Positions 9,333-18,548 of a stretch of 64,000 bases of DNA are shown here, piece by piece. The first letter of the stretch is position 1. Each line of letters begins with the position of its first letter. A program made the translations under genes and the position numbers. The notes beneath the pieces were generated by a model, which saw only the letters and a list, made by a program, of their open reading frames with translations, was not told where the DNA came from and made no database searches. This DNA comes from Methylovorus mays (GTDB taxonomy: Bacteria > Pseudomonadota > Gammaproteobacteria > Burkholderiales > Methylophilaceae), in contig NZ_JAJAVG010000008.1 of assembly GCF_020531915.1 (NCBI RefSeq), positions 372,001 through 436,000 on the forward strand, written 5' to 3'.

Positions 9333-10373
9333 TTATTCAGGCTGGGTGCCTGTGCCGATGTCGGCGCCGTCGTCGAATCTGGAAAGCCAGGCCACCACGG
9401 CCTGCTGGTATTTGGTGATGCCCTTGTACTCCACCAGGTCAGGGTGAAGATCGCGCAGCACACGGTGAAAACGCTTGGCCCAGCGTGGGTAGGTCGCCAT
9501 TTCCTGCATGCTGATCAGGTAACAGCGGATGCTGAACACAATGGCATTGCTGCGTGGCATGCGGAACAGGGTTTGCAGCTCCACACGCAAATGTGCAAGT
9601 TCGCCCGCATTCTGCTCGTTGACCTTGTTGCGGTCGCCGCCCCACAGCGGATAGTTTTCCGGCGAGGTATCCAGGCGCGGATTGATGGTCATGGTCCAGT
9701 TAAGACGGCGCACCGGATTGGCCTGCTGCAGGCTCATCAGGAATTTCAGCGCACGGTCCATCACGCCCAGCTTGGTCACTTGCGGTACCGGGCCATGCCA
9801 TTCATTCCATGACATGCCCACATTGAAAGCCAGCGACCAGTCAGCCTGGCTGGTAACAATGCCCGCATCGGCAAACAGGGTGTCTTCACGCTGATCCAGC
9901 AGCACAAAGTCGCCCTGCACCTGGCGGCCCATGTATTCAAACGGCCCCATGGGCAGAGTGGCGGCATCGCCAAATACAAAGGATTGCTCGATCCCGAGTG
10001 GACGGTTGATCCAGGTCCAGGCCTTGCCGTTTTTGCTCAGGCTGAATTGCTCGGGATAGTCGCGCGCCAGGCTTTCCATGGTGAACTCCAGGAAATCCCA
10101 CTCGGCATCCATCATGTGGGGCAAGGAGGCACAGCGGCCGGGATCCTGCTCCAGGGTAATCGCCTTGTCGCGGCACTCGGCCACATAGTGCTCGTCCACA
10201 TCCAGCGTGAATTCGGTCACAGCGCCCTTGGGACCAGCCGTATGCGGCTCGATGTTGACCGAGTACATGTACTGGTCTTCGGGAAACGGAAAGGGGAAAC
10301 GGCGTATGGCTTCCGGCGAATTGCGGAAGGTATAGTCGTCGCGAAAGGTTTCCTGCTTGAAAGCGAGGCTCAT
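9333..10373 (-). CDS. heme-dependent oxidative N-demethylase (DUF3445), dimethylamine monooxygenase catalytic subunit
   Basis: A 346-residue cytoplasmic protein of the DUF3445 family (PF11927), the heme-binding component of dimethylamine monooxygenase, which converts dimethylamine to methylamine and formaldehyde using O2 and NAD(P)H. The recognisable family stretch covers about residues 28-290 and includes a Pro-Leu-Gly-Ile-Glu-Gln segment. The heme ligand cannot be assigned by eye. ATG 10373, with GAGGAA 8 nt upstream and 11 nt after the reductase stop, is preferred to the longer frame. If the gene order D-A-B-C of the marine dmm operon applies, this is dmmC; the subunit letter is uncertain. 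Confidence 0.82.
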   Translation of the reverse strand: MSLAFKQETFRDDYTFRNSPEAIRRFPFPFPEDQYMYSVNIEPHTAGPKGAVTEFTLDVDEHYVAECRDKAITLEQDPGRCASLPHMMDAEWDFLEFTMESLARDYPEQFSLSKNGKAWTWINRPLGIEQSFVFGDAATLPMGPFEYMGRQVQGDFVLLDQREDTLFADAGIVTSQADWSLAFNVGMSWNEWHGPVPQVTKLGVMDRALKFLMSLQQANPVRRLNWTMTINPRLDTSPENYPLWGGDRNKVNEQNAGELAHLRVELQTLFRMPRSNAIVFSIRCYLISMQEMATYPRWAKRFHRVLRDLHPDLVEYKGITKYQQAVVAWLSRFDDGADIGTGTQPE

Positions 10374-10384
10374 GGGAGCATTCC

Positions 10385-11338
10385 TCAAAGGTTGAGTTCC
10401 AGATAACCGCATTTGGCCCGGGATACACAGGGCATGATCTTGCGGCCGCTAGCCTTGTCGGCGTCGCTCAGATAGTGGTCGTGATGCTGCAGCTCGCCGT
10501 CGGTGCCCAGCACTTCAAGTTCGCAGCGGCCACAGGCGCCACCGCGGCATAATGAAGGGGCATCGACGCCAGCGGCCTCCAGGGCCTCCAGCATGCTCAT
10601 GTCGCCTTGCACGGTGATTTCCAGCTCGGACTTGCTGAGTTTGAGCGTGAAGGGCTCGCCCACCGGCGGCGCCAGGAACTGTTCGCTATGAATGTGGTGC
10701 TCGGGCCAGCCGAGCGCACGCGCGGTCGACACCAGCGCTTCGACCATGCCTTGCGGGCCGCAGGCATACACATGAGTACCCAGCGGCTGAGCGCGCAACA
10801 GGGCGTCAAAATCCATGCGCTGGCCCAGGCTTTCGTCATAGCACACCGCACGCTGGCTGACGCGCCCCTTGAGAGCATCGGCAAAGGCGGCATGCTCGCG
10901 TGAGCGGAAACCATAGTGCAGGCTGTAATCGCCGCCCAGACGCTCAAGATCATGAATCTGTGCCATGAAGGGCGTAATGCCAATGCCACCGGCAATCAGC
11001 AGGTGATGCTTGGCCACGCGCGACAAGGCAAACAGATTGACCGGGTAGCTGATGTCGAGCACGCTGCCAACCTTCACTTCTTCGTGCATGTAGATGGAGC
11101 CGCCGCGCGACTGTGGCTGGCGATGCACGGCAATTTCGTAATGTGCGCGGTCTTCCGGCGAACTCAACAGCGAATAGGCATTGCGATAGGTGCGGCCGGG
11201 CGCCGGCATGGTGACCACAATATGACTGCCGCCAGAAAAGGCGGGCAGCTCGCCGCCATGGGCATCCACCAGCGTGAAGTGACGCACGCCAGCGCTGACG
11301 TCCTGAATGGACGCCACTTTGACCTGTAACTGACTCAT
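10385..11338 (-). CDS. dmmB: PDR/VanB-type ferredoxin reductase, dimethylamine monooxygenase reductase
   Basis: A 317-residue electron-transfer protein. It has an N-terminal flavin-binding barrel (about 1-100, with Arg-x-Tyr-x-x-x-Tyr-Ser), an NAD(P)-binding domain (about 105-225, Gly-Gly-Ile-Gly-Ile-Thr-Pro and Cys-Gly-Pro), and a C-terminal plant-type 2Fe-2S ferredoxin (about 235-317) with the Cys-x4-Cys-x2-Cys...Cys ligands. It would pass electrons from NAD(P)H to the heme subunit encoded next. Its ATG overlaps the preceding stop (ATGA at 11335-11338). The dmmB letter follows from gene order. Confidence 0.85.
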   Translation of the reverse strand: MSQLQVKVASIQDVSAGVRHFTLVDAHGGELPAFSGGSHIVVTMPAPGRTYRNAYSLLSSPEDRAHYEIAVHRQPQSRGGSIYMHEEVKVGSVLDISYPVNLFALSRVAKHHLLIAGGIGITPFMAQIHDLERLGGDYSLHYGFRSREHAAFADALKGRVSQRAVCYDESLGQRMDFDALLRAQPLGTHVYACGPQGMVEALVSTARALGWPEHHIHSEQFLAPPVGEPFTLKLSKSELEITVQGDMSMLEALEAAGVDAPSLCRGGACGRCELEVLGTDGELQHHDHYLSDADKASGRKIMPCVSRAKCGYLELNL

Positions 11339-11934
11339 GGATAAATCTCCTCGATCTGGGGCACTTCGCCGGGGTTTTCGGCATCCACCATCAGCCCCAT
11401 GTAGGCGCCCATGCGCCGCGAAAAATGGTCGCGCACAAACAGCTGGCGGCCGCAGCCGGAGCAGGTGGCGATGTTGCTGGTGACCTCATGCGTAAGCGAC
11501 TTGCAATGCACGCAGTACACCGAGCGTGCCAGGGAGCCGGTCAACTCTTTCATGACGTCCTGATTGAGAATGCCGAAGTCGGCGGCTGCATCCGTCACAT
11601 CCCACATGAATTTCTCGGTACCCGCGGTGTAAATGCGCAGGCCCATGCGGGCGGTGGCCAGATAATCCGCCCAGGCGGCCAGCAGCTCGGCCGTGGTTGC
11701 AAACACCCGCAGATCCGCATCTACCGCTGCCTGCAAGGCGGGCAGGTAGTCCTTGTCGGCACCCGCCGGGCTGTAAAACACCGTGATCGGCTGCTCGGGC
11801 AAGGCCTGTTGAAAGAGCTTGAGCACGGCAAGCCCGCCGTCCCCCGCTGCCAGCACGGCGTGCGCCGTGGCTTTATCGTTCCAGAGCAGCGCCGTGTAGA
11901 CCGGCTTGCTGCGTATCCAGTAACCGCGTTCCAT
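11335..11934 (-). CDS. dimethylamine monooxygenase small subunit (DmmA-type) with C-terminal zinc ribbon
   Basis: A 199-residue protein that I connect with the DmmA family by its place between a GcvT-like gene and the reductase. The N-terminal two thirds resemble a small alpha/beta domain. The C-terminal third has two Cys-x2-Cys pairs (near residues 140-143 and 157-160), consistent with a zinc ribbon or rubredoxin-like site. ATG 11934 has AGAGGA 9 nt upstream. The stop overlaps the reductase start. Whether it carries metal or only structures the complex cannot be seen. Confidence 0.75.
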   Translation of the reverse strand: MERGYWIRSKPVYTALLWNDKATAHAVLAAGDGGLAVLKLFQQALPEQPITVFYSPAGADKDYLPALQAAVDADLRVFATTAELLAAWADYLATARMGLRIYTAGTEKFMWDVTDAAADFGILNQDVMKELTGSLARSVYCVHCKSLTHEVTSNIATCSGCGRQLFVRDHFSRRMGAYMGLMVDAENPGEVPQIEEIYP

Positions 11935-11976
11935 CTTGAATGTCCTCTTAAACTGCTGATCCTTAAGCCTGCTGAC

Positions 11977-13092
11977 TTACGCGCCTTCGGGATGTGTGCG
12001 CAAACGCAAGGGGTCGTAAAACGGCGTAGGCGCAATATAGGCCTTGCTGACACCGCTACTGTTGTGCACTTCCAGCGTGGTGCCGATGGCAGAAAGCTCC
12101 GGTTTCACATGTGCCATCGCCAGCGAGAGCATGAGGTAGCGGCTGTAACTGGCGCTGGTGATGACGCCGATTTCCTTGCCGTCCTTGAACAGTTTCGCCC
12201 CGGCTTCCATCGCCGATGCGCTGCGGCAGATAAGGCCGACATGGCGCACGCGCTCGCGGCCCTTGAGCTTGAGCACGGCGGCTTTGCCGATGTAATCGCC
12301 CTTCTTGTCGAGGTCCACGCCCCAGCCCATATTGACTTCCCATGGCGTGGTATCGCCTTCGGGCATTTCAAACGGGAAGAACAGCAAGGCCGCTTCAATA
12401 CGGGTCAGTTCCAGCGAATTCCAGGAGGCGGCAATGGCACCGAAAGGCGCGCCGACTTCCAGAATCTTGTCCCACAGGAAAACGGCATCGGCGGCGGTAC
12501 AGTAAACCTCATAGCCACGCTCGCCGGAGTAACCGCCGCGAGCGATGATGATGTTTTTGCCGAACAGCACGGTAGGCACATGACGGAAATAAGGCAGACC
12601 TGCCAGATCAAAGCCGAGGTGCGGTGCGAGGATATCCAGCGACAACGGGCCTTGCAGGGAGAGAATATGCACATCCAGATCAGGCTCGATCTTGATGTTT
12701 TTACCGGCAGACAACAGCTTGAGCTGCTCGGGGGTTTTGCCGCTGCCATGCGAGAGACGGAAGTCGGTAGCCGAATCGCGTATCACCATGATGTCATCAC
12801 ACAGGGCGCCGCTTTCATCGACTTCCGCAGCCAGCAATGAGCAGCCAGGCTCCAGCTTGGTGATGTCGCGCGCCACCAGTTGGTCGATCACGGCTTCGGC
12901 ATCCGGACCACTGACCTTGACGATATTCAGTGCCGATACATCATACAAACCGGCTTTGCTGCGCACCGCCACGACCTCGTCATGCACGCTGGTGTTGTAG
13001 CTCCACGGAATCGGCATATCGTTCCAGGTATCGCCATCCAGCTTGGAGCCGAGTGCGCGATGTCGTTCATTCAGGATGGAATTTCTTGCCAT
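11977..13092 (-). CDS. dmmD: GcvT-like aminomethyltransferase, probable DmmD
   Basis: A 371-residue protein with the glycine-cleavage T-protein fold: folate-binding GcvT domain (about 20-270) and a C-terminal barrel (about 285-365). The Asp-Asp pair in the Leu-Cys-Asp-Asp-Ile strand near residue 102 corresponds to the catalytic Asp of T-protein. No H- or P-protein gene is nearby. It is the first gene of the dimethylamine operon, so the likely role is capture of the formaldehyde released from DMA as methylene-tetrahydrofolate. DmmD is known to be needed for growth on methylated amines although not for the monooxygenase reaction itself. AAAGGGG precedes the ATG. Confidence 0.83.
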   Translation of the reverse strand: MARNSILNERHRALGSKLDGDTWNDMPIPWSYNTSVHDEVVAVRSKAGLYDVSALNIVKVSGPDAEAVIDQLVARDITKLEPGCSLLAAEVDESGALCDDIMVIRDSATDFRLSHGSGKTPEQLKLLSAGKNIKIEPDLDVHILSLQGPLSLDILAPHLGFDLAGLPYFRHVPTVLFGKNIIIARGGYSGERGYEVYCTAADAVFLWDKILEVGAPFGAIAASWNSLELTRIEAALLFFPFEMPEGDTTPWEVNMGWGVDLDKKGDYIGKAAVLKLKGRERVRHVGLICRSASAMEAGAKLFKDGKEIGVITSASYSRYLMLSLAMAHVKPELSAIGTTLEVHNSSGVSKAYIAPTPFYDPLRLRTHPEGA

Positions 13093-13137
13093 GTGGATGT
13101 CCCCTTTAAAATTTGATGCAGTGTTGAACTTGGCATC

Positions 13138-13196
13138 ACGATAGCCAAATCACCGGGGGACCAAAATTCTCTTGAAGGGGTACTACCAAAGAAGTA
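13138..13196 (-). promoter_or_regulatory. dmm operon promoter with NarL-like 7-2-7 operator
   Basis: The repeat TACTACC-AA-AGAAGTA lies at 13181-13196. Towards the operon come GAGAATTTTGG (13171-13161) with TTTTGG as -35-like box and, after 17 bp, TATCGT at 13143-13138 as -10-like box. The distance from operator to start codon (89 nt) is almost the same as at tmd (90 nt). The rest of the divergent region up to 13370 is AT-rich and should hold the promoter of the plus-strand EAL gene; no clear boxes are seen there. Confidence 0.6.
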
Positions 13197-13370
13197 CGCA
13201 TAAGAAATCTAAGCTTTTAGATGTAAAACCCGAAACAAGCCAATGAAAACACTTTAATTCTTCGCATTAATTCTATATATTCGCGATTAGTATGCGTGAA
13301 TATCGGCCTGACTTCCTGCCCTGTTCGCGTCCAGAGTAATCACGACAAATTGATGGGTTTTGCCGCGCCA

Positions 13371-16205
13371 ATGAAATTCCTAACGTCAGCGTTGGATATA
13401 ACTATAAGGCTCTCCTGGTGCACAAAACTGGCGGTGCTGATCTGCCTTTTCACGCCACCTGCATTGGCTGATGCCCAAAAAATCAACCTGCAGCTCAAAT
13501 GGCATCATCAGTTCCAGTTTGCAGGCTACTACGCGGCCCAAGCCAAGGGGTTCTATAAAGACGCCGGGCTGGATGTCAACATCATCGAGGGCGGCCCGGA
13601 CAGGCCGGCACTGGATGCTGTGCTGTCCGGCAAGGCGGAATATGGCGTAAGCGATGCCGACCTGCTGCTGGCCCACATGCATGGCAAGCCCGTCGTCGCC
13701 ATGGCGGCCATCTTCCAGCACTCCCCTTTCATCATCGTCAGCCGCGAAGACAGCAATATTCACCGTCTGGCCGACCTCATGGGCAAATCGGTCATGATGA
13801 AACATGACCTCAGCGCCGTGCAGTTTGATGCCATGATGCTGAAAGCCGGGCTGGATCCTGCCAGCGTGCGTTTTGTCACGCACACCGGCAAGCTCGATGA
13901 CCTGATCAACGGCAAGGTGGATGCCATGTCAGCCTATTCCACCAACGAACCCTACCGCTTGCGCGCACGCGGTATTGAGCCCGCCATCATCAGCACCATC
14001 GATTACGACGTGGATTTTTATGGTGACACCCTGTTCACCTCACGTAACGAAATCGAGTCGCACCCGGACCGGGCTGATGCCTTCCTGAAAGCAACCCTCA
14101 AAGGCTGGCGTTATGCCTTTGACAACCCGGAAGAAATTGCCGACCTCATCCTGCAATTACCCGGTGTAAAACAGAGTGGCGCCACCCGGGAATTGCTGCT
14201 GGCAGAAGCCAAAAGCATGCGCCCGCTGGTCATGCCCGATATCGTGGACATGGGCCACATGAATACCGAGCGCTGGAGCCACATCGCCCAGCTGCTGACC
14301 CGCTTGAAACTGGCGCCGAATAACTACCAGCCGCGCAAGTTCATCTACCATTACTCCACTACGCCGAATAACCTCAACACCCGCTGGATTGCGTTTGGTA
14401 TTGCCGCCCTGCTGCTTTGTGTGATGCTGGTGATTTTGTGGAATGTGCAGATGCGCCGTCAGGTGCGCATGCGTACCGAGGCGCTGCACGCAGAAATTGC
14501 CCGCCGCGAACAAACCGAAGCCTACCTCAAGATATCCAGCCGCATGGCACGTGTGGGCAGCTGGGTATTGAGCCTGCCGGAAAAAAACATCTACTGGTCA
14601 GACGAAGTGCGGGATATTCACGAGTGCCCGTCCGACTTTGCGCCGACGATGGAAAACACATTGGCGTTTTATCCGGAAGAGTGGCGCAGTCGTATTGTGC
14701 AGGCCCTGGAGGAATGCATGCAGCACGGCACAAGCTTCGACGAGGAGCTGCCCATCCTCACCTGCAAGGACAAGCTCTTGTGGGTGCGCATCATTGGTCA
14801 GGCGGTCGTTGACGGGCATGGCAACATCACCCGTCTCGAGGGCGCGATTCAGGATATCAGCGCACAGAAAGTGGCCGAAAGCCGCATTCAACATCTGGCG
14901 TTTTATGACTCACTGACCAGCCTGCCCAACCGCCAGCTGTTCATAGACCGGCTGGAACATACCCTAGCTTATTCGGCGCGCACCAGCAAATCCGGCGCGG
15001 TGCTGTTCATCGACCTGGATAACTTCAAAACCCTGAATGACACCATGGGCCATGACCTGGGGGACATGCTGCTGCAGCAGGTGGCCATGCGTATTGCCGG
15101 CTGCCTGCGCGAAAGCGATACCGTGGCGCGCTTTGGTGGCGATGAGTTTGTGGTGCTGCTGCATGAGCTGAGCGGCAATCACCAGGAAGCCGCCGCCCAG
15201 GCCCGCCTGGTGAGTGAGAAAATTCTGATCAGCTTTGCCCACCCGTTCCAGTTCAGCGGCTATGAGCATCACACCAGCGCCAGCATAGGCGTCACCCTGT
15301 TTGATCAGCAGCCCACCACCGTGGATGAAATCCTCAAGCGCGCCGACCTGGCGATGTACCAGTCCAAAGCCGCTGGCCGTAATGTCATCCGCTTTTTTGA
15401 CCCAGAAATGCAAGCGCTCATCGCCGACCGCGTCGAGATGGAAGAGGATCTGCGTAACGGTCTGCGTAATGACGAGTTCTTCTTGTGCTATCAGCCCCAA
15501 GTGGATAATCAGGGCCGCCTGCTGGGCGCTGAAGCGTTGCTGCGCTGGCGCAACCCCAGACGTGGCATGATCCCGCCCAGCACCTTTATCCCATTGGCAG
15601 AAGACAGCGGCCTGATTGTGAGTGTGGGCAACTGGGTCATGTATGCCGCCTGCAAACAGCTGGTGCTATGGGCACAGCAACCGCTGACGGAGAAGCTGAC
15701 ACTGGCGGTGAATGTCAGCGCCAAACAGCTGCGCCAGATGGATTTTGTCGATCAGATTGTGGAGGTGCTGAATGTCACTGGCGCCAACCCCAAACGTCTC
15801 AAGCTGGAGCTGACCGAAAGCCTGATGGTGAACAATATTGAAGATGTGATCGCCAAGATGACCGAACTGAAGAATCTCGGTGTTGGCTTTTCGATTGACG
15901 ACTTCGGCATCGGCTATTCGTCGCTGTCTTACCTCAAGCTGCTGCCGCTGGATCAGCTCAAGATTGACCAGTCGTTTGTGCGCGATGTGCTCACCGACCC
16001 CAACGATGCCGTGATTGCCCGCACCATCATTGCGCTGGGCAAAAGCCTGAACCTGCAGGTGATTGCGGAAGGGGTGGAAACACTGAGTCAGCGCGAGTTT
16101 CTGGATAACTATGGCTGCGATGCCTACCAGGGTTATCTGTTCAGCAAACCCGTACCCGCGGATGAATTTGAGCGGGATGTGGTGCAGACCTTCGAACACT
16201 TCTAG
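13371..16205 (+). CDS. periplasmic-binding-domain / PAS / GGDEF / EAL cyclic-di-GMP protein
   Basis: A 944-residue membrane signalling protein. A signal anchor is followed by an NMT1/THI5-like substrate-binding domain (about 38-290), a transmembrane helix near 340-358, a PAS domain (about 380-495), GGDEF (active-site Gly-Gly-Asp-Glu-Phe near 590) and EAL (Glu-Ala-Leu near 720, with the later Asp-Asp-Phe-Gly motif). Both catalytic signatures look intact, so synthesis or hydrolysis of c-di-GMP is possible. The start at 13371 puts a normal signal sequence first; in-frame GTG 13296 and ATG 13353 are alternatives. It is divergent from the dimethylamine operon, and its periplasmic domain may sense a small amine; that is inference. 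Confidence 0.87.
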   Translation: MKFLTSALDITIRLSWCTKLAVLICLFTPPALADAQKINLQLKWHHQFQFAGYYAAQAKGFYKDAGLDVNIIEGGPDRPALDAVLSGKAEYGVSDADLLLAHMHGKPVVAMAAIFQHSPFIIVSREDSNIHRLADLMGKSVMMKHDLSAVQFDAMMLKAGLDPASVRFVTHTGKLDDLINGKVDAMSAYSTNEPYRLRARGIEPAIISTIDYDVDFYGDTLFTSRNEIESHPDRADAFLKATLKGWRYAFDNPEEIADLILQLPGVKQSGATRELLLAEAKSMRPLVMPDIVDMGHMNTERWSHIAQLLTRLKLAPNNYQPRKFIYHYSTTPNNLNTRWIAFGIAALLLCVMLVILWNVQMRRQVRMRTEALHAEIARREQTEAYLKISSRMARVGSWVLSLPEKNIYWSDEVRDIHECPSDFAPTMENTLAFYPEEWRSRIVQALEECMQHGTSFDEELPILTCKDKLLWVRIIGQAVVDGHGNITRLEGAIQDISAQKVAESRIQHLAFYDSLTSLPNRQLFIDRLEHTLAYSARTSKSGAVLFIDLDNFKTLNDTMGHDLGDMLLQQVAMRIAGCLRESDTVARFGGDEFVVLLHELSGNHQEAAAQARLVSEKILISFAHPFQFSGYEHHTSASIGVTLFDQQPTTVDEILKRADLAMYQSKAAGRNVIRFFDPEMQALIADRVEMEEDLRNGLRNDEFFLCYQPQVDNQGRLLGAEALLRWRNPRRGMIPPSTFIPLAEDSGLIVSVGNWVMYAACKQLVLWAQQPLTEKLTLAVNVSAKQLRQMDFVDQIVEVLNVTGANPKRLKLELTESLMVNNIEDVIAKMTELKNLGVGFSIDDFGIGYSSLSYLKLLPLDQLKIDQSFVRDVLTDPNDAVIARTIIALGKSLNLQVIAEGVETLSQREFLDNYGCDAYQGYLFSKPVPADEFERDVVQTFEHF

Positions 16206-16272
16206 ATTCCCCGCCAAGCGCATCGGCATGACGGGCTGACGCCGCCTTGGTCAGCGCCGCCCGACCAGCATC

Positions 16273-17688
16273 TCAGCCCGCGATAACGGGCGCATCGGCG
16301 CCATGATCCGCAAAGCGCAATGAAATGCGCAGCCCGCCTTCCGGCGTGGCGTCCTGCATCTGGATGGTGGCACCATGCACCTGGGCAATTTCCAGCACAA
16401 TGGCGAGACCGAGACCGCTACCTGACTGCTTGGTACCCACCACACGATGAAAGCGCTCGAACACCTTTTCGCGCTCATCCTCCGGAATCCCCGGCCCGTC
16501 GTCTTCCACGCTCAGTACAAAACCTTCCGCATCGCGCAACAGGCTCACCGTCACGCGGCCACCTTCATCGCTATAGCGTATGGCGTTGTCCACCAGATTC
16601 GAAAGCATCTCCTCCAGACTGGTGGCATCGCCCAATACCCAGGCATGCGCAAGCTCGCTCTCAAAACCCAGGTCTATATTCCGGGGCAACGCCAGGGAGA
16701 CCAGATCCCCCGTTACATGCTGCGCCAGCGCACGCAAATCCAGCACATGCATCTGGATGGCCCGCATCACCTCAGGCTCGGCGCGCGCTAGTATCAGGAG
16801 CTGATTGACCATATGCACCAGGCGCTCGGTACTGATGGCAATATTGCCCAGACTTTTTTGCAGGGCCTCGGGATTGGTTTCATATTGCGCGAGTTCGGTC
16901 TGCGCCATGACCCCCGCCAACGGCGTGCGTAACTGGTGCGCGGCATCGGCAATAAAGCGGTTCTGCGATTCCAGCAAGCGTTGCACCTGCTGCATGAGCT
17001 GATTGATGGATTCCACCAGCATGCTCACCTCTTCCGGCACCTGTTTCAACTGTACCGGGCTGAGATCACGCGCGGTGCGCTGGGCCAGAGCGGCGTGCAG
17101 ATCCCACAACGGACGCAAGCCTCGCCCAATGCCAAACCACATCAGCACCACGGCCACCACCAGCAGCAGCAATTGCGGAATCAGTATCCCCAGCAATATC
17201 TGGCTCGCCAGATGCTGGCGCTGATTGCGCGTCTCTGCCACCTGAATGCGCACCGGCGCATTGCCTTCTTCCGTCGCGATCACCACCGGCATGGAGACGA
17301 CGCGCACATCGTGGCCATTCACCAGGCCCGCGCCGTAATACATGGTGTTGTGTTGTCCTTTCAGCGGCTTCAGGTAAGGCAGCACGCGGTCGCCTCCCAT
17401 GAAGTGACCTTGCTGATCGTACACGCTGTAATACATGACATCCTGCTGACTGGAGAGCAGCATGTCGCGCACTTCCGGCTTCAGTTCCACCTGGGCGTGG
17501 TTAAGGCGATTCTGAATAAGGATCTGCGAAACATCGTACGCGGTTTCATAAAGCGCATGGTCGAACGCCTTGCGCAGGAAGTGCAACGAGATGCGATAAA
17601 GAATGGTGGAATCGACCGCGATCAAGATCAGCAATGGCACCAACAGCCATTTAAGCAACTGCCGCCGTACAGAAAAGCGCGACTTCAT
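16273..17688 (-). CDS. TctE/QseC-like sensor histidine kinase
   Basis: A 471-residue inner-membrane kinase. It has transmembrane helices at about 11-33 and 165-188, a 2CSK_N-type periplasmic domain between them, a HAMP region, HisKA with the His-Gln-Leu-Arg-Thr-Pro phospho-acceptor box near 258, and HATPase with Asp-Asn-Ala-Ile-Arg-Tyr and Asp-Gly-Pro-Gly-Ile-Pro motifs. The ATG overlaps the stop of the regulator gene (ATGA at 17685-17688). TctE (tricarboxylate), QseC and PmrB share this architecture, and the ligand cannot be named. Confidence 0.9.
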   Translation of the reverse strand: MKSRFSVRRQLLKWLLVPLLILIAVDSTILYRISLHFLRKAFDHALYETAYDVSQILIQNRLNHAQVELKPEVRDMLLSSQQDVMYYSVYDQQGHFMGGDRVLPYLKPLKGQHNTMYYGAGLVNGHDVRVVSMPVVIATEEGNAPVRIQVAETRNQRQHLASQILLGILIPQLLLLVVAVVLMWFGIGRGLRPLWDLHAALAQRTARDLSPVQLKQVPEEVSMLVESINQLMQQVQRLLESQNRFIADAAHQLRTPLAGVMAQTELAQYETNPEALQKSLGNIAISTERLVHMVNQLLILARAEPEVMRAIQMHVLDLRALAQHVTGDLVSLALPRNIDLGFESELAHAWVLGDATSLEEMLSNLVDNAIRYSDEGGRVTVSLLRDAEGFVLSVEDDGPGIPEDEREKVFERFHRVVGTKQSGSGLGLAIVLEIAQVHGATIQMQDATPEGGLRISLRFADHGADAPVIAG

Positions 17689-18356
17689 GCGGGCTGTTTT
17701 TCCAGGAGATACCCCAGGCCACGCACCGTGCGTATCATGATGCCGTAGGGTTCCAGCTTTTTGCGCAGGCGGTGAACATACACCTCAATGGCATTGTTGC
17801 CGACATCCACATCCCAATTGCAGAGATTTTCCACCAGCGCTTCCTTGCTCACCACGCGCCCGCTGCGCAAGATCAGCGCTTCCAGCACGCTCAATTCGCG
17901 CTGAGAAAATTCCACCAGCACGCCATCGACCGTCACCGTTCTATCCTTGCTGTCAAAGCGCATGGCGCCAAAATCGATATAAGACGTCACCACCTGATGA
18001 CTGCGCCGTATGTGTGCCCGCAGCCGCGCTTCCAGCTCGGGCAGTTTGAATGGCTTGGTCAGGTAATCATCCGCGCCCAGGTCCAGCCCGTGCACCCGGT
18101 CATCCAGCCCCTCGCGTGCCGAGAGTATCACCACCGGCACCAGCTGCTTGCGCTGACGCAAACGCCGCAGCACCTCCATGCCGTCCATGCGCGGCAAACC
18201 CAGGTCCAGCACCACGGCATCGTAAACCTGCTCATGCAGCGCCACATCCGCCTGCTGACCGTCCTGCGTCCAATCCACCGCATAGCCGGATTTGATCAGC
18301 GAGCGATGTATGGCATCACCAAGTACGGCGTCGTCTTCCACTAGCAAAACCCGCAT
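17685..18356 (-). CDS. OmpR-family response regulator (TctD/QseB-like)
   Basis: A 223-residue DNA-binding response regulator with a receiver domain (phospho-acceptor Asp near 51 in Asp-Leu-Gly-Leu-Pro) and a C-terminal winged helix (about 125-220). ATG 18356 has AAGGGGAT upstream and starts the receiver directly; the frame extends nine codons further to 18383 without support. It is first in a two-gene operon with the kinase. A direct repeat upstream (18401-18417) is a likely autoregulatory site. Confidence 0.92.
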   Translation of the reverse strand: MRVLLVEDDAVLGDAIHRSLIKSGYAVDWTQDGQQADVALHEQVYDAVVLDLGLPRMDGMEVLRRLRQRKQLVPVVILSAREGLDDRVHGLDLGADDYLTKPFKLPELEARLRAHIRRSHQVVTSYIDFGAMRFDSKDRTVTVDGVLVEFSQRELSVLEALILRSGRVVSKEALVENLCNWDVDVGNNAIEVYVHRLRKKLEPYGIMIRTVRGLGYLLEKQPA

Positions 18357-18400
18357 GACGATCCCCTTGCCAAAATAAACCAAAAGCGTATTTCCGCCGA

Positions 18401-18417
18401 CTTACAGTCGGCTTACA
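18401..18417 (-). promoter_or_regulatory. CTTACA direct repeat, probable response-regulator site
   Basis: CTTACA occurs at 18401-18406 and again at 18412-18417, an 11-bp period, one helical turn. This is the usual form of tandem OmpR-family half sites. It lies 45 nt upstream of the regulator start. Confidence 0.5.
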
Positions 18418-18548
18418 TTATCCAATCTTAACACTCGTCCAGCTGAACTCAGCCTCAGCAGCGCTGGAAAAACCTGCATTTCCTTCGCATGTCCGCCTGC
18501 GCTAAACTGCCTGTTCTTTCATTACATGCAGTGAAAGGAGTATGTCGC

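Noticed and set aside
11425-12840. A 471-codon plus-strand frame opposite the dmm genes
   Set aside because: Antisense to the GcvT-like and zinc-ribbon genes, which have motifs and ribosome sites; no recognisable domain.
16206-16272. Hairpin between the convergent EAL and kinase genes
   Set aside because: GC-rich partial complementarity only, no T run; not convincing as a terminator.
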